Source: Planctomycetaceae bacterium
GTDB taxonomy: Bacteria > Planctomycetota > Planctomycetia > Planctomycetales > Planctomycetaceae
Direction: 5' to 3'
Assembly (NCBI GenBank): GCA_020426065.1
Contig: JAGQQT010000097.1
Span: 1 to 10,870 of the forward strand
Length of the DNA: 10,870 nt
Positions 6,318-10,870 of this stretch are shown here, in pieces (the stretch's first letter is position 1; each line of letters opens with the position of its first letter). A program made the position numbers and the translations under genes. The notes beneath the pieces were generated by a model. It had not been told where the DNA came from, did no database searches, and saw only the letters and a list, made by a program, of their open reading frames with translations.

Positions 6318-8690
6318 ATGATGCCTGACCTTAACATCATCCAGTCTCTGATTGTGCTGAGCCTCTGTTTGATGACGGCACATTCGGGTTCCGCTGCGGA
6401 GCAGACGGCTCCGTCGTTTCAGAATGACATTGTTCCAGTGCTGACTCGCTATGGGTGTAACTCAGGTGGCTGTCACGGGAAGTTGGCCGGGCAAAATGGA
6501 TTCCGACTTTCGCTGAGAGGATTTGCACCTCAGCAGGATTATGAGTCGATGACATGGGAGAGTCGGGGACGGAGGATTTCCCCCCTGGCACCACTCAACA
6601 GCCTGTTGCTGCAGAAGGCAATTGGTACAGTTCCCCATGGAGGCGGTCGACGATTTGATATTGATTCTCCGGCTGCTCAATTACTCGTGGACTGGATTAA
6701 TGAGGGCATGCCGGGACCTGATATTGATGAACCTGAATTCTTGAGCCTGTCAATCTCGTCCACTCCAGACCAATCCGTCTTGAAGCCAGGTGAATCTGTT
6801 ACCCTCAAGGTTATTGCTGCTTACAACGATGGCACCCAGCGCGATATCACGTGGCTGACTTCGTTTGCGTCCGGTGATCCGACCGTAATTGAAGTTACTG
6901 AGGAGGGCGTGGTGAGGTCGCTACGGTCTGGCGAAACGGTCATCCGGGCGGCGTTTCGGGAACAGATAGCAATCGCTCAATTCACCGTACCGTATGAACG
7001 TCAGCCTGAGGCCATCGTCTTTGAGGCGAGAAGCAATCAGCTGGATGGTCCCGTATTTGACAAACTGAGAGATTTAAGGATCGAACCATCTTCTGAGTGT
7101 GATGATGCGACCTTCCTTCGCCGAGCCTCACTCGATGCGATTGGAGTCCTGCCAACTCCCGAGGAAGTGCGGGCTTTTCTGGCGGATGAACGGTCCGATA
7201 AACGACAGCGTCTGGTGGACTCCCTGCTGGAACGGCCCGAATTCGTCGACTATTGGACTCACTGGCTGGCGGATCTGCTGCAGAACCGCAAAGAGCGCGA
7301 TCATGATGTGCGCGGCACGAAGGGGGTTCGCAATTTTCATACGTGGCTTCGCAAACAGGTGGCCGCCAACCGGAGCTGGAAGCAGATTGCCAGTGAAGTT
7401 CTCTCTGCAACTGGTTCGACAACCGAGGTGCCCGCAGTTGGTTACTACATCGTCACGGTCGGTGAGAAGGATGCCGAGCAGTCGGAAGTTGCAGATTCAG
7501 TAGCCCAGGCATTTCTGGGCACACGGATCGGTTGTGCCCGTTGCCACAATCATCCCCTCGAAAAATACACTCAGGACGACTATTACCATTTTGCGGGATT
7601 CTTTTCGCGTGTCGCACTCCAGCGACAGAACCCCGAAGCGGGCCCCACTGAACTGATCATCGGTACCCGGCATCTGTTAAATCTGCAGAAGGAACTCGGT
7701 CAGCAGCGGGAGAAGCTCACCGAACTGGAATCACCTGCTGATGTCACAGTCAAAGTGGACAATGAACAGATTGAGAATGTCCGTAAACGAATCGAAGATC
7801 TTCAGCGACAGATTGAGGAAACGCAGAACCGCAAAGTGGAAGTTCGACAACCACGAACTGGTGAAATGCTGCAACCGCGTCCGCTGGACCGGAGCGAAAT
7901 CACTCTCGCCACAGGTGAAGACCCTCGTTCCCCGTTTATCGCCTGGATGACAGCCCCTGCAAATGAAGCCTTCTCCGGAGCAATGGTCAATCGCCTCTGG
8001 AAGCATTTTCTTGGTATCGGTCTGGTCGAGCCCGTAGATGATTTACGGGCAACGAATCCCCCTTCCAATCCCGAACTCTGGAAGGTGCTCAATCAGGAAT
8101 TCGTCGAAAATGATTTTGACCTGAAGCACATGATGCGGCTCATCATGAATTCGCGGACCTATCAGCTGGCAGCGGATACCACTGAATCGAATTTTCGCGA
8201 TGATCGTTTCTATTCACACTTTCAGTCCCGACGCCTTTCTGCGGAAGTCCTGCTGGATGCGATCTGTTCTGCAACTGGTCAGCCCGAGTCGTACGCAGGA
8301 TATCCGCAAGGAATTCGTGCTGTTCAGGTTCCCGATCCGTTTACGGATTCCTATTTCCTGACGATGTTCGGGCGAGCACCACGCACGACGGCCTGCGCCT
8401 GCGAGCAGGAGACTGACGTGACTCTGCCGCAACTTCTGCATCTGCAAAACAGTGACGAGTTGACTGCCAAAGTCACGTCAGCCGAAGGCCGACTGGCGAA
8501 TTTGCTGAAGTCTACTGAGGACGACTCCCGACTGATAGAAGAGGTTTATCTGGCAACACTCAACCGGCTGCCATCGGAGTCCGAACGGCAGGCAGTACTT
8601 AAGCAGTTTGCTGGATCAACCCGTGATGAAACAGCAGCCGATCTGTTCTGGGCTCTCCTGAACACCAGCGAGTTTACATTCAATCATTGA
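6318..8690 (+). CDS. Exported haem-motif/Big_2/DUF1549/DUF1553 protein
   Basis: This is a 790-residue protein of the planctomycete cytochrome family, probably outside the cytoplasmic membrane. Residues 1-27 form a signal peptide with a hydrophobic core and an Ala-rich cleavage zone. A cytochrome-like segment follows, with CNSGGCHG (47-54, a CX4CH pattern) and PHGGG (106-110). A Big_2 immunoglobulin-like domain spans about 142-226. DUF1549 runs from about 246 to 435 and contains RRASLDAIGVLPTPEE, and a second haem-type motif CARCH lies at 406-410. A charged, coiled-coil-like stretch (about 452-508) leads to DUF1553 (about 530-785), which has VNRLWKHFLGIGLVEPVDDL and CACEQ (693-697). The biochemical role is not established; the motifs suggest covalent haem and redox function. 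A GGGA at 6309-6312 precedes ATG 6318, and an adjacent ATG at 6321 is equally possible. It is the first gene of a three-gene operon. Confidence 0.93.
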   Translation: MMPDLNIIQSLIVLSLCLMTAHSGSAAEQTAPSFQNDIVPVLTRYGCNSGGCHGKLAGQNGFRLSLRGFAPQQDYESMTWESRGRRISPLAPLNSLLLQKAIGTVPHGGGRRFDIDSPAAQLLVDWINEGMPGPDIDEPEFLSLSISSTPDQSVLKPGESVTLKVIAAYNDGTQRDITWLTSFASGDPTVIEVTEEGVVRSLRSGETVIRAAFREQIAIAQFTVPYERQPEAIVFEARSNQLDGPVFDKLRDLRIEPSSECDDATFLRRASLDAIGVLPTPEEVRAFLADERSDKRQRLVDSLLERPEFVDYWTHWLADLLQNRKERDHDVRGTKGVRNFHTWLRKQVAANRSWKQIASEVLSATGSTTEVPAVGYYIVTVGEKDAEQSEVADSVAQAFLGTRIGCARCHNHPLEKYTQDDYYHFAGFFSRVALQRQNPEAGPTELIIGTRHLLNLQKELGQQREKLTELESPADVTVKVDNEQIENVRKRIEDLQRQIEETQNRKVEVRQPRTGEMLQPRPLDRSEITLATGEDPRSPFIAWMTAPANEAFSGAMVNRLWKHFLGIGLVEPVDDLRATNPPSNPELWKVLNQEFVENDFDLKHMMRLIMNSRTYQLAADTTESNFRDDRFYSHFQSRRLSAEVLLDAICSATGQPESYAGYPQGIRAVQVPDPFTDSYFLTMFGRAPRTTACACEQETDVTLPQLLHLQNSDELTAKVTSAEGRLANLLKSTEDDSRLIEEVYLATLNRLPSESERQAVLKQFAGSTRDETAADLFWALLNTSEFTFNH

Positions 8691-8741
8691 ACACACACTG
8701 GGATGTCTCACAAAAGATGTGCTGGAAACCTGTCCTGACCT

Positions 8742-8745
8742 GGAG
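8742..8745 (+). promoter_or_regulatory. Ribosome binding site GGAG that fixes the DUF1501 start
   Basis: GGAG lies six bases before ATG 8752. The upstream in-frame GTG at 8719 would add 11 residues ahead of the twin-arginine signal and has no comparable site. The 61-base gap after the preceding stop at 8690 contains no terminator-like stem with a U-run, so read-through transcription is expected. Confidence 0.65.
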
Positions 8746-8751
8746 CAATTA

Positions 8752-10047
8752 ATGTTCGATCTGAGATTTCCCAATCGACGTGACTTCCTGCGTATTGGCA
8801 GTCTGGCTCCTCTTGGTTTCGGCCTTCCCCAGCTACTGGCAGCCGAAAACCGCACTGGCCACATACTGCAGGGACCTGCGAAGTCGGTAGTGCTGGTCTA
8901 CCTGGGTGGAGGCTTGTCGCATCATGACAGCTTTGACTTAAAGCCGGATGCGATCGAGGAGGTTCGAGGAAAATACCAGCCGATTCAGACGAATGTTCCT
9001 GGCCTGCAGGTGGGGGAACTGTTACCGATGATGGCCCAGACAATGGACAAGGTCTGCCTGGTTCGCAGTGGAGCCCACAATAACGACCACCACGAAACAG
9101 CAACCAACTGGGTGATGTCCGGGAGGTTTGGATCGGCCTTTGGAGACTGGCCAGCAATCGGTGCTGTGGCAGCTCATGAGAGCGGGTTTCCGGGAACTCT
9201 GCCGCCGTATGTGGCCATACCCCGCAATCCCTCGTTCACCTGGGAGCTAGGCAGGAGTGCTTTTCTGGGCGGCAGGTTTGAGTCCTTCAAAGCGGGCGAT
9301 CCTAACGATGCCAACTACCGCGTGCGGGATGTCGCCCGCGCTGAACCGCTTCCGGAAGCACGGGTGGATCGACGACGATCTCTCCTGGACACGGTTGACG
9401 GACTGGCCCGGCGAGTTGAGGGAAATGATCAGCTTGCTGCTTATGATCAGTTCCAGAAACGGGCTGCGGAAATGGTGTTGTCAGGTGAAGCTCGCGAGGC
9501 CTTCGCGATCGAGTCGGAAGCGGACACACTCCGGGATCGCTACGGTCGGACGACGTTTGGGCAAAGCTGTCTGCTGGCAAGACGACTGGTCGAATCCGGG
9601 GTCACGTTTGTGACAGTCAACTTCGGCGGCTGGGACCATCATTCCAATATCTGGTCTGGCCTGGAAAGCAAACTTCCCGATTTTGACCGTGGTTTTTCGG
9701 CTCTCGTATCGGATATGCACGATCGAGGACTGCTGGAAAGCACGCTGGTGGTGGCCATGGGAGAATTTGGTCGTACACCAAAAATTAATAAGGATAGTGG
9801 CCGTGACCACTGGGCTCCGGCGGCGTCGCTGTTATTTACCGGAGCAGGAGTCAAAACGGGAAAGGTCATCGGAGCCACCGATCGCGATGGAGCACAGGTA
9901 ACGGACTCGCCGGTCCGGCCAGCCGATGTGGCCTTCACCATTCTCTCCTCCTTGGGCATCGACCCTCACAAGAAATTGATGACCCCCGATGGCCGTCCTG
10001 TCGAGATTCTTGATGAAGGAACTCGTATTGAGGCCCTCTATGTTTAA
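8752..10047 (+). CDS. DUF1501 family protein, Tat-exported, alkaline-phosphatase-fold-like
   Basis: This is a 431-residue protein with a twin-arginine signal: NRRDFLRIG at 8-16, then a hydrophobic stretch ending LLAA near 31. The DUF1501 hallmarks are in order: VLVYLGGGLSHHDSFDLKP (47-65), NDHHET (111-116), an FGQSCLLARRLVESGVTFVTV segment (from 269), GGWDHH (292-297), MGEFGRTPKIN (336-346) and GRDHW (350-354). DUF1501 is related to the alkaline phosphatase/sulfatase superfamily, and these Asp/His/Glu clusters could bind metal. No substrate is known. Export in folded form by Tat fits a metal-loaded enzyme. It follows a DUF1549/DUF1553 gene, the usual planctomycete partner, and its stop overlaps the next gene's start by 8 bases, implying translational coupling. 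Length is normal and no key motif appears broken. An alternative GTG start at 8719 is less likely. Confidence 0.93.
   Translation: MFDLRFPNRRDFLRIGSLAPLGFGLPQLLAAENRTGHILQGPAKSVVLVYLGGGLSHHDSFDLKPDAIEEVRGKYQPIQTNVPGLQVGELLPMMAQTMDKVCLVRSGAHNNDHHETATNWVMSGRFGSAFGDWPAIGAVAAHESGFPGTLPPYVAIPRNPSFTWELGRSAFLGGRFESFKAGDPNDANYRVRDVARAEPLPEARVDRRRSLLDTVDGLARRVEGNDQLAAYDQFQKRAAEMVLSGEAREAFAIESEADTLRDRYGRTTFGQSCLLARRLVESGVTFVTVNFGGWDHHSNIWSGLESKLPDFDRGFSALVSDMHDRGLLESTLVVAMGEFGRTPKINKDSGRDHWAPAASLLFTGAGVKTGKVIGATDRDGAQVTDSPVRPADVAFTILSSLGIDPHKKLMTPDGRPVEILDEGTRIEALYV
10030..10033 (+). promoter_or_regulatory. Ribosome binding site GAGG that fixes the start of the PPC-domain gene
   Basis: GAGG inside the last codons of the DUF1501 gene sits six bases before ATG 10040. 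Choosing this start puts a basic residue and a hydrophobic stretch at the very N-terminus, giving a normal signal peptide. The longer frames from 9989 or 10013 would bury that signal and overlap the upstream gene by 35-59 bases. Confidence 0.65.
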
Positions 10048-10846
10048 ACTGGCATGTGAACTTCGACTTCTGTTCGGAATATTTATGTGGAGCACACTTG
10101 CATCCGGTGGGCTTCTCAATGCAGAAGACGCAAAGGAATCGGCTGAACTGCCGCGTATCGCGCTTTGTAATCCGCTGCTTGTTGAATCGGGTACTAAAAC
10201 GGAACTGGTCATTCGTGGTTGGCACCTCAGTGATGCCACAGAGGTAAAGTGCGATCTGGAAGACGCAACCATCACAATTCTCAAGCAGGAAGCCGCTCCT
10301 GTCCCAGGTCGACAGGATGCAAAGGAGATTGGGGATACTCAACTCCGCGTTGAGATCACCATACCTGCTGTGGAAACCTCCCGTCAGATGAATCTCGTCG
10401 TGAAAACTCCAGCTGGTGAGAGCGAACCTCACACCTTTCACGTTGGAGCACAGAGTCAGGTGATTCGCGAGAAAGAACCGAATAACGGATTCCAACAGTC
10501 CCAGTCACTCTCCTTGCCAGCGATAATCACAGGTGATATCCAAAGCGACCGGGAAGTTGATGTGTATTTACTGGAAGCAAAACAGGGCCAGAGACTCAAA
10601 GCGGATATTCTGGCTCGAAGATACGGATCTGCCCTCGACAGTATTCTGACACTCTACGCTGAAGATGGTGAAATCCTCGAATCCATTGATGATGTTGAAT
10701 CAATCTCAGGATCTGCCAACTCGGATTCCATGCTGGAGGTCATCCTGCCACGGTCCGGGCGATTCTTCCTCTGCATTCAGGACGCTCACGATCGTGGAGG
10801 CCCCGCTCATCCATACATCATCAATGTCGAATTGAATGAGCAATAA
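10040..10846 (+). CDS. Exported PPC-domain protein with N-terminal Ig/IPT-like region
   Basis: This is a 268-residue secreted protein. Residues 1-28 form a signal peptide (MFKLACELRLLFGIFMW core, cleavage probably near LNA-ED). Residues about 38-137 look like a beta-sandwich of IPT/TIG or Ig type, starting with LPRIALCNPLLVESG and ending in VKTPAGESEPHTFHVG. Residues about 142-265 form a bacterial pre-peptidase C-terminal (PPC) domain, marked by EKEPNNGFQQSQ (144-155), GDIQSDREVDVYLLEA (165-180), LDSILTLYAEDGEIL (199-213) and the closing LPRSGRFFLCIQD. PPC domains are non-catalytic and often assist binding or secretion. No catalytic domain is seen. The start overlaps the DUF1501 stop by 8 bases, so the two are probably co-translated and may work together outside the cell membrane. 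The stop is TAA at 10844-10846, so the gene is complete. Confidence 0.88.
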   Translation: MFKLACELRLLFGIFMWSTLASGGLLNAEDAKESAELPRIALCNPLLVESGTKTELVIRGWHLSDATEVKCDLEDATITILKQEAAPVPGRQDAKEIGDTQLRVEITIPAVETSRQMNLVVKTPAGESEPHTFHVGAQSQVIREKEPNNGFQQSQSLSLPAIITGDIQSDREVDVYLLEAKQGQRLKADILARRYGSALDSILTLYAEDGEILESIDDVESISGSANSDSMLEVILPRSGRFFLCIQDAHDRGGPAHPYIINVELNEQ

Positions 10847-10870
10847 AAATCCGATTATAGAGAACGCCAC

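Noticed and set aside
6348..6371. Lipoprotein signal in the DUF1549/DUF1553 protein (Cys17)
   Set aside because: The context LSLC lacks the small residue needed just before the lipobox cysteine; an ordinary signal peptide fits better.
6982..7422. Minus-strand 146-codon frame inside the DUF1549 gene
   Set aside because: Antisense shadow of a strongly conserved coding region with no domain signature.

Overview
The window looks like a chromosomal piece from a planctomycete (Planctomycetota; probably a Planctomycetaceae-like lineage, genus not determinable). Three things support this. There is a giant secreted protein with an N-terminal LEDRTLLAA motif, a variant of the planctomycete 'LEPR-XLL' signature. 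There is a planctomycete-type cytochrome/DUF1549/DUF1553 protein. Directly behind it lie a DUF1501 protein and a PPC-domain protein. GC content is moderate, by eye a little over half.

Layout: positions 1-81 show no gene. Positions 82-5577 on the minus strand encode one 1831-residue modular exoprotein. In order it holds a basic N-terminal export region, a DUF11-like strand-rich domain, a cadherin/VCBS-like domain, a long right-handed beta-helix, a matrixin-like zinc metalloprotease (HEFGHVLGVSH), a second DUF11-like piece, an SdrD_B-like domain, two cadherin-like domains, a seven-blade FG-GAP/VCBS propeller and a short acidic/hydrophobic tail. Positions 5578-6317 are a 740-base divergent intergenic region. 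It is rich in short direct and inverted repeats and contains a minus-strand reading frame that looks like a decayed or dispersed element, broken by an in-frame TGA.

From 6318 to 10846 on the plus strand there is a compact three-gene operon. It encodes an exported 790-residue haem-motif/Big_2/DUF1549/DUF1553 protein, then after 61 bases a 431-residue Tat-exported DUF1501 protein, then with an 8-base overlap a 268-residue exported PPC-domain protein. All three carry export signals and probably act together outside the cytoplasmic membrane. Their biochemical function is unknown; the DUF1549/DUF1553-DUF1501 pairing is a strongly expanded planctomycete gene cassette.

No tRNA, rRNA, CRISPR array, insertion sequence or clear rho-independent terminator was found. 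The least explained parts are the divergent intergenic region, the strong hairpin inside the first codons of the giant gene, and the placement of a protease module inside an otherwise adhesin-like protein.
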